Below, one piece after another: positions 21,561 to 35,035 of a stretch of DNA of 64,000 nucleotides. Below the pieces are notes generated by a model that saw only the letters and a list, made by a program, of their open reading frames with translations, did not search any database and was not told where the DNA came from. Where the stretch lies: positions 34,043,219 through 34,107,218 of the forward strand of contig OW679197.1 of NCBI GenBank assembly GCA_940337035.1. Reading direction: 5' to 3'. Every line of letters begins with the position of its first letter. The stretch's first letter is position 1. The translations under genes were made by a program, and so were the position numbers. The stretch comes from Agriotes lineatus. Lineage: Eukaryota; Arthropoda; Insecta; Coleoptera; Elateridae.

Positions 21561-23540
21561 AATTGCCACCAGGATAGCTAATATCCGACAGGAGACACCG
21601 TGCAGAATAATTCCGAGAATTTTCTTCCTTTTTGTTTGAGTGAATAGTAGATAGCAGCTATTGTGGTGGCTTTAGCGTCAGTTATCTTATGTGTTGTTTA
21701 CTAAATGTTTTGGTATCCTTATATTTCTAGGAAACTACGTTTCCCACAGAAACATACTATCAATTTCCTCTATTATGACAATATAGTTTATTTCTTGATT
21801 TTGTTGTTTTGGTCCATTTGCAGTACAGTAACATTCAAAGAAAATGGGGGTTTTAAATTTAATTTTCGGATGCAAGTGCTTTTGGGTAGGTCAGAAGCCA
21901 AGGTACATTGATCTACTTTGATTATTTGGAATAACAGAAAATTGGATAGAGTTGATCACTAAACACTATTACATCGCATTTTAACTATGTGCCAACTATT
22001 GTAACCTACCTTAGAAGGTTCAAACATCTCCGACTAGCTCAATCCTCGGCTGCGATATGGGTATGATAAGTGTGGAATGTTTGTTTACTTCACTTTGGTA
22101 TAAAGGTCTTAGTTCATTAATTAAGAAGTATTGAGCGCCAACAACTTTATTTTAAATTGTGAATTTTTTCTTTGATATATATATTTACATTCGATCTTAT
22201 ATTTCAAGATCCTATTTCTGTCAAATGGGAGCTTAACATGATAAATTGTTTATTAGTATGGCAATTTCTACAGTTCACTTTATATAGAAATGTTGAATTA
22301 AAGTTGCTATTATATTGATTTAATCGATTAATTAACATACAGTTTTATAGAAGGTTTTCTATATCTTACTAACATTCAACCACTTTCAGGTAAAATAAAT
22401 CTAAAGAGCTCTTTATATCCTCTTAACCTATTTATAGTCTTAATTAATGTTGTTAATGGGTTTCACGTTTAACCCAATTCACATTTTCACAGTATAAGAA
22501 ATGCCCATTATTTGATAGATGTCTGCTTTATTACATTAAACCCCCATAAGTTGACGTTTATAAAATTACAACCTGGTTTACTTCACCTGGCTATTAAGAA
22601 GGTAGTTAATTATCTTATTACGTTATTATGAAGTCTTTGACTGTTGATAATATGGCTTATGCCCTTATTTGGTAGTAACTTGACATATTTTATGTTATGA
22701 ATTAATTGAACAGTATTTATATATTGTTATGATACAAATAGGGTAGTTGTTAAATAATAATAAAAATATGATGAATTTGGAAGAATAATACAATCAAATT
22801 TTGAGGGCTTTTAAATAAGATTGGGTGTTAGTTTTAAAATGAACGATGAATATTAAAATTGAGATAATTAGTAATGTAATTTGATAATTAAATAGAAATT
22901 GAGTATTTAATTTTGATGGGTGAGTTCAACCATGATAAAGTGTAAACCAAGGTTATATTTGACAAGTATGCTTGCTTTAATAATAAGGAATTGTAGCATG
23001 TAATAATTAGGACATTTTATATTTTTAAGAGGACAGGAATAATTCTAACTACCAGAGATAAAAATTTGTTTAGACAGTTAGAATAACAAACTCATACAAA
23101 ATGTATACAGATTTTTGAAAAACTCATTTTGATAATAAAAAGTTTGAAATTATGCCTTATTTTGTATGATTATTTGCTGAAATACAAATAATGGGGCTAT
23201 TAACAAATCTACATGGTGAAAAAAAATATGAAATGTAATATTGAATTAATACAATCATACAATCGGTGAAGAGATTGTGCAATACAGTTAATTAGATACA
23301 AATAACAAGAAGACTATAATATTTGAATGGATTTGGATTTATTGGTGCATGTAAGATATAATTGATAGTCATTACTGAAGTTGGTGATTACATAGAAGAC
23401 AAGTCAATCATTTAGAAGGAAGTTTTTAGGAGTAGCTGCTTGATTTGGACAGTTTCTATGGGTGTTGCTGGATACAGAGTACTAGCTGAGGGATAAAGAA
23501 GATTAGCTTGGAATCATCTATAATACTGAAACTTACCAGG
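21561..23540. other. AT-rich non-coding stretch
   Basis: Very AT-rich, with homogeneous composition from about 22100 onward and few open frames longer than 60 codons. Nothing recognised apart from the features listed at its right border. Confidence 0.5.
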
Positions 23541-23543
23541 AAT

Positions 23544-23783
23544 CTATTGGGGTGACGGTGACATTGTAAAAGGAGCAGGAACGGATTCTACGGACAGTTG
23601 GGGTTTTTGACAGGTGGGATGTGGTTTGAAGGATAGCGGAACATCATAGCCGTAACTATTTGAGGTATAAGCTGGAGGTATAAGGCCTTGCAGACTGTGA
23701 ACATCAGGAGCTGTGTACATTGGGAGCTGTAGTATTTGGATACTTGCAGTAAAAGCTTGAGAAGTGTTCAGGTTTGTTATTAA
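23544..23783 (-). CDS. Candidate host exon (uncertain)
   Basis: A 79-codon open frame on minus, richer in GC than its AT-rich surroundings. Its Pro/Ser/Tyr-rich translation (for example LIPPAYTSNSYGYDVPLSF) ends with a TAG at 23544-23546. Seven bases after the stop is a consensus splice donor (ctg|gtaagt, GT at 23536-23535). A start at the Met near 23717 would give 58 residues. No domain is recognised. It could be the 3' end of a host coding sequence, or chance. Confidence 0.22.
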   Translation of the reverse strand, partial: LITNLNTSQAFTASIQILQLPMYTAPDVHSLQGLIPPAYTSNSYGYDVPLSFKPHPTCQKPQLSVESVPAPFTMSPSPQ

Positions 23784-24950
23784 TTAGTCTTATAAATGCA
23801 TTTTGAATAACAAACAATAAAAGAGAAAGTAAAATAAACATAATACAGTACTTACTTTAGTGAATTGATTAATGGATATGTCAGTATCAAGGACATTTGT
23901 CAATTCTTGGTTTAATCAATTTTAGAAATCAAACTGACAGTTAATGTCAGTCAGCAATCATAAAAGCACAATAAAATTTGAATTTCAATTAATAGATAAC
24001 TAGATTGGCGAAGCCCACTGAGAGTCTCAATTGTAATATTTAATTAAAAAGTAAATTTGATTTCAAAAGAAATAATAGGGCTATTACTAAATAAAAATGC
24101 ATCTCAAGCATTGAGCCGTTGCATAATTAATGGCTAGCCCAACGTGGAGCTATCATTGTAATATATTCCTAAAGTGTTAGGAGTACCCTAGATATAAAAC
24201 AAACAATCCATGGTGCCAGCAATTACTGCAGTGCCCATGGTGTTGAACTTTACGTAACTGGAACGACCCCCATCGACAAACCAATGAAGTGGTTCTCTCT
24301 GGTGAGGTTTCTTTATTAATAATTAAGACAGTTATAATATGGCCCTCCTATCCCGGATATGCCCTTCCATAAGGTTACGCTGCGACCGTGGAGGATTCTA
24401 TTCCACCCTATCATGATGGCTCGTTGCTTTTAAAGAGACAGGATTAGAGGGGAGGCCAAAAAACCAAACCAAAGATACTCTCAATTAAGATTTGTATGAA
24501 TTACCCCTTACCTACCAGTTAACTAATAACCGCTTTTCTAGTGAGAAACTTCCCAATGAATCAATCCTATTTGCCTAAAAAACCATTATTTTTTAATATA
24601 CTGTAGAATTATACTAATTAAAACCTTACAATTGCAAAGTTTATCCTTTTAAGCCAGGATTCTGTTCTTAGCTTGCCTTTCTCTGCTGACGCCACGAAGC
24701 CTCAATCTGTTTTTTATTTAAAACAGGAAGTGGTTTCTCTTTTATTATCAATCTCAAACTATTTCCAATAGCCACCTAACTCAATTCGAAAAGGTCTATT
24801 TGATGAGTATGCAACCTGTATTTCTCTTAAGTGCTTTAAGTCGCCTAACTATCAGGTTTTTGTGAATATCCAAATGTATTATTTTTAGTAGCTAAACTCT
24901 GGACTGCTACAACTAAACATAATAGAGTATTATCTAAGAAAATGTAAGTA
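23784..24950. other. Non-coding stretch with PBS-like site
   Basis: No open frame of note. It contains the primer-binding-site-like sequence listed separately and, on minus, a run with an AATAAA signal near 24310. Possibly decayed LTR-element DNA, not proven. Confidence 0.35.
24131..24150 (+). other. Primer-binding-site-like sequence (decayed LTR element?)
   Basis: tggctagcccaacgtggagc matches the tRNA-Lys-type primer-binding site (TGGCGCCCAACGTGGGGC, known from retroelements) apart from two inserted bases and one mismatch. No paired LTR, gag or pol was found nearby, so it could be coincidence. Confidence 0.25.
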
Positions 24951-25680
24951 GCACCATGTAACTCTTCGTTCACCACAGCGAAACGGGATGAGGGCACGGT
25001 TTATAAGTTCTGCCGGAGGTCTCCCACTTTAGCTAACTGTTCGTAGCGTCGTAGCTGCAGAGCCAATTTATGAATAAACGATTGATAACCGCGAGTGTTC
25101 TGATTTGCGCGGCAGAAAAACGTACTATGTTTTTGGGATTATTTGTATTCGTCAAACCAAATCTCACGTGTGCAAGCTCCACAACAGTTTTGTAGCGCCT
25201 GGACTTTAAGTGGACGTCGGGAAATAATTTTCCAAAGAGCATCGACAATGTTCGGCAAGCTAAAGTGTCACTGAATTTCGTCATAGGACTTTGTCGTTCG
25301 CTGACCGGCACCACCTCATCACGTAAGTAGGGCCTTTGTTTAATTACGGCGGCCGTTATGCTCAAATGCCGCCCATATTACGTCGTTATCAAGCGAGTTA
25401 CTAAGGGCTTGCAACCAGGTGTCTGCTAGGCGACAGGAGCGGTGGTGAAAATATAAGGAATGATGGAATGATTCTTGCGGCTTAGGGGATGGTTTCGCCA
25501 CCGAAAATCGACTAGACGGGATGGCTCTGCAATTTGGGAAATGGTTTTCGCCACCGAGAAAAGTTCTCCTTTTCTCCATTCACCGATTTACCGTTTTTGG
25601 TGACGTCATAACTAGTGTTAATTCACTCATCAATTTTTGTATCTATTAAAACTCTATTCTTAAAGACTGCTCACTAGTTC
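24951..25680. other. Slightly GC-richer stretch with two minus-strand frames
   Basis: Frames of 110 codons (25033-25365) and 79 codons (25340-25579) overlap on minus in different phases. Neither resembles a family. A direct repeat of ggtttcgccaccga / ggttttcgccaccga lies near 25490-25557. A perfect TGACGTCA (CRE-type) palindrome sits at 25601-25608. No gene is called. Confidence 0.35.
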
Positions 25681-25684
25681 AGAA

Positions 25685-27110
25685 AAATGGGAATGGGCCG
25701 TAGATTGAAATAAAAGGGGGCTAGTGTACTGTACCTGAAATAATTGTACCTTGGCAGGTCAAGGGAATAATTCGTGTTATTTTAGGGCGCCACCAAGGTG
25801 TTTTTGATACCACTGGATATTCACGAAAACATATTCGACTATCGGAAGCTGTGCTTAGATCCGAGATTTTGAACCGACCAGGTTTTGTAATATCTGAAAT
25901 AAAACTGCACTGCGTTTTACAAAATGTGGTCGTATGGTAATTTTATAAACTCTATTATAATAGCATTCGTAGCATTACATTTGTGCGGATCGGCCTTGCA
26001 ACTGTAACCGGAACAAAGGAGGGTAACCAGAACATTTCCTAAGAACTTTACCTTGTTCTCGTAATGCCACGTCGCGGTATTATGAAAACAATAACCGCCT
26101 GAGGAAACATTCAAGAAGGGAAAACAATATTGATACACTGCTGCAGGTCGCTTAAGTCGTTACTGGACTACTAATGGTGATGTGCCCCAAAACCACTTTG
26201 ATAACGGAAAACTTGCGGTGGTTTCCGTATGTCAACTTAGCTTCGGTACATAATAGTATATTAAAGTATGAGTGGATAACAAGGTCTTTAAAACACGCGC
26301 GAGTTTTCGAGCACGATGGCGTAGCCGGAGTGCTCAAAATAGAGCAAGTGTTTTAAAGACCAGTTATCAACGAATACTTTACGCTATTTTATATTGTACC
26401 TGCAATACTGGAAATAAATTACGCACTAAAACTTAGAAATATTTTTGTCGTGATAAATCGGGAGGGCATAATAATATTGCTACTATAGTTACGAGAATTG
26501 TTTACGTTTTTGTCGCGTACACGTCCGTTGTTGCATTCAGTCGTTTCCTGGACAACCTTTAAAGCTCCGCGAGCTTTAATCGTCTGTTTTCGCAAGCTCA
26601 GGCGTGCTATAAACGGCGATTCTGATGCAGGTATAATAAAAAATATATTTAAAATCGACGGTAAATTGCACATGCACTATTAGATAATAAGCATAGACTA
26701 CTTAGCTGAAATGGAGTTCATATCAGATATCAGACGATGAATAGATGTGAAGAACCAAAGCGAAGATCTCCTCGACTGAGGATAATCCTCACCGGCGAGT
26801 AATGGCCAAAAGTTTATCGATATTTGCGATCTTCAAAGGTGATGGGCTTAGTTGCATAGTTCTGCATACGATGTGACGTAGGACTTTTAGGGCTGCCTTG
26901 GCAGAACGATAAAGGATGCGGCATTTCAAAGACCTTCTCCGAGGCTTTGTTTGCGACGAGCGTTGCTTTACAGGAGGGTTGAGAAACAGTAGATAGCTGG
27001 ACAATATCAGAATTCCTTTAAGGGTATCCGAGCAGAGATCTATCTGAAATTTCGCGATGCTCCGAAACGATACGGAAATTAGAATTTCAGATTAGTAGTA
27101 ACCTGGTCTG
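25685..27110 (+). repeat. Unnamed dispersed repeat, copy A
   Basis: Begins near ccgtagattgaaataaaagg and ends near atttcagattagtag. It shares ordered blocks with copies at 30740-31535 and 36255-36617, for example aaataattgtaccttgg, gggcgccac, a tacgaatt...acctgct-like block and cacgtcg. Identity is modest. No protein is readable. A foldback MITE at 26261-26382 is inserted. LTR or non-autonomous transposon are both possible. Confidence 0.55.
26261..26382. mobile_element. Foldback MITE with ggtctttaaaacac arms
   Basis: ggtctttaaaacac and its exact inverse gtgttttaaagacc (26283-26296 and 26348-26361) form the core. Pairing extends outward through ggataac / gttatca and taaagtat / atacttta. The loop carries cgagcac...gtgctc arms around ggcgtagcc. 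The 120-base hairpin lies inside repeat copy A. Confidence 0.65.
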
Positions 27111-30100
27111 CAGCAAGGTTGAGATATTCAAAAAGTCGTCTGAAATTTGCTAAATATTCATAGTAAAGAGCTCCCCAGTCGGGTAATACTTTACACTCAA
27201 CCTCTTTACTCGATTATAGCTCGCTAACTATCAATATACTTCTTGGTATGAGAAAAATTTTCTTGTTGCGCGCCAGTACAGTGGTGACAACATTTTTAAA
27301 TATTCTTAACATGTTATTGCAGTTGCAACGTATATATGTATTTTTAGCATAATTATACATTTTTAATTTAATTGATGTTTCCATATTTTTAGGTCTCTAT
27401 TGGGTTTAAATAGTTAGGTGCTTCAAAAAATATTTGTAGTTCGCAAATACCTGAGGTACCTATGCAATGTCCCTAAGTTCTTCCCCATGGATCACATTTT
27501 TCCCATTTGTGCTGAATTTATATTTTCTTCTCCTGGTTTCAAACTCTTGTATTCACGCCTATTCTTAAAAGCAGGTATAATCGTTTTTGCTTATCTTGTT
27601 AATTATTATTGAAAGTTCTTTGTTAAATTCTTCACTATGTATTTTTCTTGTGCAATTCTGTTGGGGATACATTTATAGCATCCTATTTTTGTATATAGCT
27701 CTTGTTGAATAATATAGCTATTGCAGCCACAGCTACTTCTAAATCCTTGTGTTATTTCGCTGTGAATTATTATTATTTTGAAAACATGTAAGCTTTTCCT
27801 CTTTTTCTATTAGATTTCCAAATGTTTGCGGACGTTTTCAATATTATACCGGAATTTGAAGTTATGTATCACATTCACTGTTTATCCAGCTTGATTTAAA
27901 TTTCATAAAGTAAATGACCGCAACTGCAAAATAATCTGAATAGACCAGGGTTAAGAGGGTGTTCCTTATAGAGATCCCTTAGAGGGTTGCAAGGTAAATT
28001 TGGACTAGCAAGAAACGGTCAAGAGTGCGCGTTGGGCCGGAAGGGCCCGATTCGGGGCTGCTAAAAATTGAGCTGCTTTGTTTTGATTATGGCGTGCATG
28101 AAGGCGGCCTTCGCTGGGGAATACGTTTTGCCTCGGGTTCGGTTATTACGGACTGCCCAACTTAATAAATTATCAAAGCTGCGGGGACCTGCGAAATCCT
28201 GCGTTCCGCAGGAAGAAACTAAAATTAATGCCAAAGTTGCTAATGCACAAATGTTATCACTAATTCATTACGCAATTACGGCAGTTGCTATTGTTGCGAG
28301 TTATTAGGCCGGGATCTTCAAGTTCGAAGGATTAATTTGTGTAATCACTGGATCTTCGCTTAAAAATTCATGTCTAAATTAGTACCCCCTTGGAAGTTTC
28401 CCGTTTAATATTTAACTTTACATAAACGGTTTTATAAACCCGCACATTGCAAGAAACCGTAATGGTCTTTTGATCGATTTTAATCGAGTTTCCCGTCGCG
28501 TAATTATTGTGCGCGTTAAAGAAATCCCCTGGAGTGGAAGTATTTCAGACAGCAAAAATTTCCGGAGTAAGTACTCGCCCGCTTTCCGAGGAGATTTTGC
28601 GTAAGGATGTGGCAAACAAAAAGCGGCAATGCGTTTCAACAATTTGTCCAAATTAAATTCACGGAGGAAATTATAACACAATGAAAAAGTATGTGCTTCC
28701 TTGAAATTAAAAGTTACTGTTGCGGGTTCCCGTTAAGTCATGCAACTAATGCTAAAGAAAGACAGTTAACTACTTGATTTTGAGTCGGGCGCATGAATGA
28801 ACGGATGAATTCTAAATATTCATGCAATTATTCCACTATGCCAAAGGAATGCGGAGCTCTCGGCAATATATAACCAAGATAATAACTTCAATAAGCTGAT
28901 GCTAGTTTATGCACATGAAATTAACTTGAAATACAATCTAATGCAAAATGTTGATGCAGAACTGCGTCTCTAAAATGGTATTTGTCTATACATGTTACAA
29001 TATTAGGTGTGAGAAAATATGCGAGAAAACGTTCTCGAGCTAAACGTTTATTTAACATAAAGTTACCACGTTACTTCGGAATAGGTTGAAAAGATCGTGG
29101 TTGCTTGCTTACGTATATAAATAATTTTAGGAAACAGACAACACAACGATTTGGGTGTAGTTAAAATATATGCTATGAACACATTGCAGTAGTCTTTATA
29201 TTACCTTATAATAATTAATAGTAATTAACAACATAACCAGCAAAACAAATATTTATTATAAGAATGTTCAGTAATTGTAATGATTTCAATTTCAGAATTG
29301 TTAAGAAATAGCATAGGCCATTAAAATAATTTCATGGTGACGTTTTTGAGTAGCTTTATCTTTGTTTAAACATAATAACATCAGAGCAGGCTTGGCAGTT
29401 CACGTAACATATAAAAAACTGGAAAAAAATGGGGTAGCTTCTTCAAGTTATTTTATGTGTTAATAAATACCCACGTTAATTAAACGTGTTGTTTAATTGA
29501 GTGATTGTGTCCTTGGTTACTTGTGGAAGTTTTGCCATGCATTGTGTTTCGGCACAGGTAAAATACGGGGCGTTGAAGTGATTCAGTGAAAGCTGTGGCA
29601 TTTTGGGCATATTCTACGGAGGTCCAGTCAAGTTTATAAGTTCCTATACAAGTGAATAAAAGAGCAGCTGCTATGTAGCACAGCGGAGTACGTGATTTGA
29701 GGCCTCAGTTTCTTTGGGAGCGGCACCAAAGGCGTCTGAGGGCATCAGCCATTCACAAGGTGGGTTCGAGCGCAGATTTGAGCCTTGCTAACTGCAGTCA
29801 AACAACAAGGAGGGGTCCAGAGCATTATGGGGGCTCCAGCGAGAGGCAGGTAGTCCTATTTTCAACGGAGAAGCCATCAAAAGGTCAGATTTGCTTCCTA
29901 AAAGTGTTAGCTTTGTGAATTTGGTTCGTTAGCGTCCCTAAAAGCGTCACTTCCGGTTCGTAGCGTGGTAGAAGTGTTTTTTACGATGGGAAATACCTAA
30001 ATTTCATTATTATCGCACGGCAACAGCGATAATTGCGTGGACATCAAGACATTAATTAAAATTGTCAGCTTATTTACGTATTCTCGAAGCAAAGAAATAG

Positions 30101-30740
30101 GTTTTGTTTTTGTATTAGTTCCCATCAATTAAAAATTTAACCCAGTTGTCAAATCCCAGTAGATAAAGGGCGATGTACAGAGTGCTTACAATTAAATATT
30201 TATTTTAAAATATTACCTTAAATAATTTATTGATAGCCAAACGTAGTTAATTAGTAATCACAGCAAATTCATATTCGTTTTTTTTAATCAGATGTAACGA
30301 CCTAACCCTGAGATGAGAGTGAATTAGAGTTATAAATTTAAGCATTATTACGGTATAGTCGGACAATTACAAAAAGTGGGTAGTTAGGCTGTTTAATTTA
30401 TTCAAATAATTAAAAATCATATTTAAAGATTCATTACACCCATTAGGGCAGCACATTATATATGATTCCAACCATTTACATCTTTGAAAGAAATTTGAAC
30501 ATGTTTACCATACTAATCTCTATCTCTGTGACGAAAATGTACAGATGATAAAAACTACATAAGCATTTGCTTAAGCTATAAGTTATAACAAATTGCAAAA
30601 ATTTAAAATTTTTGTCGAAGAAATTAGTTGAAATGTTATTTTTCACTGAAAGTGAGAAGCATGCACTTGCATGCATCTACCGGTAAATCTCTGTTTACGA
30701 CATATAAAAATCTTAAAAGGGTCCTGTTGCTCAGTTGGGG
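27111..30740. other. Non-coding stretch
   Basis: Short frames only: 79 codons at 28068-28307 within a GC-richer patch (28020-28320), 87 codons on minus at 28418-28681, and 73 codons at 29697-29918. None shows a domain. No RNA gene accepted. Confidence 0.5.
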
Positions 30741-31535
30741 TGATAGTCGTAGATTGAAATAAAAGGAGACTCGCTCACAGTCAATTTATGAATTTTATGA
30801 AGGTAACATTTATAACTATACTTTTAAGCCACCCAGCCTTGAGTCTGAGACTGCAACGAATTAGGATAACCAAAACAAGTCCTACGAATTATACCTGCTT
30901 GTCGTGACATCACGTCGTGTAATAAGCAAAGCTTCACATGTCATTTCCCGAGAAAAAACTGCACAAGAGAAAAGAACGAGGTACAATGAAGGAGTTACTG
31001 TACCGTGAATAGGAATCTATACACTTATTTGACAACGCGAACTTATTTGTACCTACAAAAATGAGCCGTAATTTACTGCATCCAAACCTATCTGAGGTAC
31101 ACATGGCATATTTAAAATTGACAGCAAATTACACATGCAATACAACATGTTCAACTTAGCTTGTGCAGTAATTCATTCACAGCAATATGCGAAAAGTAAG
31201 GGAAATCACAGACGTATGACTAACCTTGAACGTGCGATGATTCGGTGGCCGTGAAAAGTTGAGCGACAAAAGCGGGCTCACCAGGGAGACTCGCGGCTCC
31301 AAGATTAAGAGCTCCAAGGATGTCTACGTGCGAGATTTGTTAGGCTTTAGACGTGAGGTGGCGGGAAACCTTTAAAGGCGCTGTCGGCGGAGAATGGACA
31401 GCGACGGTTCGAATATTTTTTCTAGGACTCGGCGACGGTTACACAACGGTAGACAGCGAGACGATGCTAATGTTTCTGACCGTAGTAATTTTCGTAGTAC
31501 GACACAGGATTCGGAATTTTAGATTAGTAGCCTAG
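30740..31535 (+). repeat. Unnamed dispersed repeat, copy C
   Basis: Starts with cgtagattgaaataaaagga, nearly identical to the start of copy A. It continues with tcctacgaattatacctgct (compare copy B), cacgtcg and catatttaaaattgacagca (compare atatttaaaatcgacggtaa in copy A), and ends with ggaattttagattagtag. The right half is GC-rich. No transposase or pol is readable. Confidence 0.55.
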
Positions 31536-34500
31536 GCGTTCTGAGGGTGGGTCCAACAATTATTGTCGCAAATTTACAAAATCGACACGGTAGAAGGTTT
31601 TCCAAACCGCTTTATTCACGGAACAAATATGACACTAACCTCTATGCTGGATTATATTCGGTCAGCTGTTGGTCCGTCCACCGCGGTTAAACTTGGCGTC
31701 AAAAGAAGTTCGACGAAACGAATCGTCGATCCCCTCTTCTCCCTTGTGCACGTCATTCATAGCGTTGGGAATTTTTAAACGGACCTAATAAGTATAATAA
31801 GATCTGTCGAAATTATAAACGGGTCAAGAGTGCGTTGAAAATATTATTTACGTTCCGTAGGGCGTAGCTTGTAGCACTTGATAAGTCAAGGTAAACATCC
31901 AATTTGTGACTAAGTGTAATAAATGTCAGAATTCAATTATTGTGAGGTTTAATTACCTACAGAGTCAAAACAAAACAATATTTTGACGTTTAATAATGGT
32001 ACGTTGCCCAACTAAATGTAACATTTTATGCCAGACAAAAGAATTAGCTCTAAAACGAAATTTACTTCAACAAACTGATCTTAACAGGACGATTGAGAAA
32101 AAGATGATGACTAACTTAACAAAATAAACAAAGACAACACTCAATTTCTTCCGGAAGTTTTTAAATGGCTTTTTCGATTTTAATCCATTCTGACAGTATT
32201 TTTGGGTTTCCTACGCTTCTGCTTTGGTTTTATGAATTTTTGGAACCGGAACCGATTCATCGTGCTACCTTCATGCGGCTTTAAGTTTTATTTGATTCAT
32301 TTTGAACTTTTTTCAAGTAACTCTCGTTATTCCTCACGTTATCTTCGAGAATTTGAGAGTAATATTCGAATGTTGTTGAAGCCACCCATCTGTTTAGCTG
32401 CACATCGCACTGGACAAAATCCATGCCACCTTCTAGCAGCGGTGTCGTTCTATCCCAATTGCGACTCATTCTACTCCTGCAGGTCGGAAGTGTTTTATTC
32501 AAATTACCGTGTTCCTGAAGCCACAGTTATCGCCGTTGTTTCTAGCTTTGATTTAAATCGAGTAATTTGTTAAATTTGGTTTTTGTGGAGTGTATTAATT
32601 CTTTGCTTTTAGTAAATAACCACCTTTTGTCTACCAATTTCACTTGTCTTGTTTACGTTCCAGGTTTATGCTGTATTTTTCTATTTGTAAAATACAAAAC
32701 GGATGAGTTCACTGATAGAAGCGCATATCCGGCAGTTAAGCGAAGTGTTTGCTGTTAAATAAGATAAACAGAACTGTTTTTATGATTGCATGTAGTGATG
32801 AGACATTGTCATGCAACGTAGATCTCCGGAACAACCTAATTAATAGCTTTTAGGGACTTTTGCTTCGTCTAAATTGATACCGAGAACCCTTATGTATTCA
32901 TATAACACTAACAGCTAATTGATGTATTCTTGTGTTCTTATTAAGGAGCTGCAATGGAGACCATTGATGAAACTTTCGCTTGCTTTGTTTTTTCCACTGT
33001 CTTGGAACTAATGTGTTTGCCTCCAAAGGTGTTTCCGGCTATTAATAAGTTCTTGGAACAATGGAAATGCCTTTTTACTATCGCATCTAAAGCTCCCTCT
33101 GGATAGCAATTCACCCCACTTTGATCGAAGTGAAGCACTTCTTAATAACGTGCCACATCGAACCATCATACGAATTAAGTAATGCTAAACCGTTTCAACG
33201 CTATAATATATGCAGCATGTAGGCTGTGCAGTATAGAAGCAACAAAAAATTTTTTTGCAAGGACTAATGAATTAAGCGTGTCTGTGATCTAGAACGGTAG
33301 TATATTAGTATTATATACTTTCGTCACAGTTTTGTGGAATTGTAAACATTACCTTTGGGAACATTGCTTTTAATTTTTAACGTTATCATAATTATCTTAT
33401 TTAGCTATAATGGAGCTTTAATTTGCTTGAGTGATTTTAAAGCAATACAATAATATGCAGATTACGGCAAGAATAAAATAATTAAAATATGAAGTTCAGT
33501 CAATAGTGTTTGATGAAGCTCTAAATTGGCAACTCTCGATAAAATTATTAACGCTATCGTCGAATTTAATATTATAAACACATCATAAACACGTTAAGAG
33601 GTACGCACCTACGCGCTGTCTGCTAGCTGAAAGAGATGTTAAAACAGAAAATGAAAACGCGTCAAGGCTCATGTTAGGGCACAGTTATTAATAAAATGTG
33701 AAACAAAACAGGTGTACTCTTCATGGGCTGCGAGGTAATTTAATTTAAACTTTGCTTTGATTCTCCTTCATCTCGCCTGTTCTCAGAGAGTAAATCTACA
33801 CCTCGGTTGGTATTTGCGTCCTGGAAACCCATACGAAGCCCAAAACTTTAAATAAAATTCCAGCGGCTGAAGTCCCGTTTTGTTTTGCAGTTAACCGAAA
33901 TTAACGCTCCCTAATTTAGCGCTTTGTGAAATTGCTGAAGAGTTTGCCAGGCGTCAAAGCGGAGTCCACGAATTATATTATAAATTCGCAATTAAACAGT
34001 GCTATAAAGCAGACTGGTAGCAGGCTTCTCATATGGTATATTGACGATAATAGCAGTCTATTTTTTCACATTTAATTATTTGAAGTTCAAAGCCTGATAT
34101 CTGTCAGTTAAACAAAATAAAAATTGGTTTGTGGAAATGCATTTTACGTGTAGTGCATGAATATGTGCATACATCTTCATAGAGGAAACTGATTTAAACT
34201 GTGAAGCTTACCTACTTGCTAGAGTCTGATTTAAAATTTAGTTCACATCTGATATTTTTACGTTATTTATTTTATTACATTTTCTTGTAATTGTGACTAG
34301 TTGTAATCAATAATATTAGATATATATTGATTACAGTACATACATAATGCCATAGAAATACCTTATCCCTTGATGCCTTCATTTAACCTATGAAGTTTAT
34401 ACAAAAAATTGTATACCTACCTACATGTGACATATTTAAGGAATCATATTGCTCATGCGACCAAATAGTGAATATATCGGTAGATGAGCCACATATTTGC

Positions 34501-34640
34501 ACTAAAGTCATGAACTACTTATATTGTTTGAATTTCTAATTGATGATAATAATGAAAACATTATGAAGAAACAAGAAATATATGCACTCTCAACTTTCTA
34601 AAAATAGACATCGACTAAATATAAATTGACATTAACGATA
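31536..34640. other. Non-coding stretch
   Basis: Frames of 60-123 codons occur on both strands around 32202-32573, but they overlap each other and show no family. Nothing else supported. Confidence 0.5.
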
Positions 34641-34711
34641 ATCAATTATTATTCTCCAAATTGAAAAGACACTGAGTACAACAAAAATAAGCATATTTAC
34701 GCAGAAAATAT

Positions 34712-35035
34712 TTGGGACAGGTGCATACTTCGGAAATAGAAATATGGCGTCCATGTGCTAATATACAAAAAGCATATATAAATACACCAACTCGTGGTAT
34801 ACTTATTAAAAGGCTCCACAGGCAACTACTCACTAGTGAACGCCATATTCGTGCTGTAAGTGACAGTGTTACAGGAGAACCCCAAACACATCTAACAAGC
34901 CTAAAGGTTGCTCGAACTATCTCTGTGAAAGCTGTGAGGCGTGAGCTGCTAGAACAGGGTCTCACTAATAACAGTCGAATCAATTGTACATGGAAAGATA
35001 TGGGGTCACGTGTTATTCTTATGGGCCTCAACTGA
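34712..35035 (+). pseudogene. Possible Tc1-like transposase N-terminal fragment
   Basis: A 107-codon frame with a region resembling the paired helix-turn-helix of Tc1-like transposases: LLTSERHIRAVSDSV, then TISVKAVRRELLEQGL (compare VS-x-x-TVRRRL-x-x-x-GL in the family). No DDE core follows and no inverted repeats were seen. A weak call. Confidence 0.3.

Noticed and set aside
25033..25579. Overlapping minus-strand frames of 110 and 79 codons as a host gene
   Set aside because: No recognisable family and they switch frame; slightly higher GC alone makes longer chance frames.
25601..25608. Perfect TGACGTCA palindrome as a CREB-type regulatory site
   Set aside because: An 8-mer is expected about once per 65 kb by chance and no gene start is nearby.
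28068..28307. 79-codon frame in a GC-richer patch
   Set aside because: No domain, and the hydrophobic end is not in a credible membrane-protein context.
29670..29775. tagcacagcgg and ggttcgagcgc as possible A and B boxes of a tRNA or SINE
   Set aside because: Spacing of about 85 bases is long, the last B-box bases do not fit, and no cloverleaf or SINE tail is visible.
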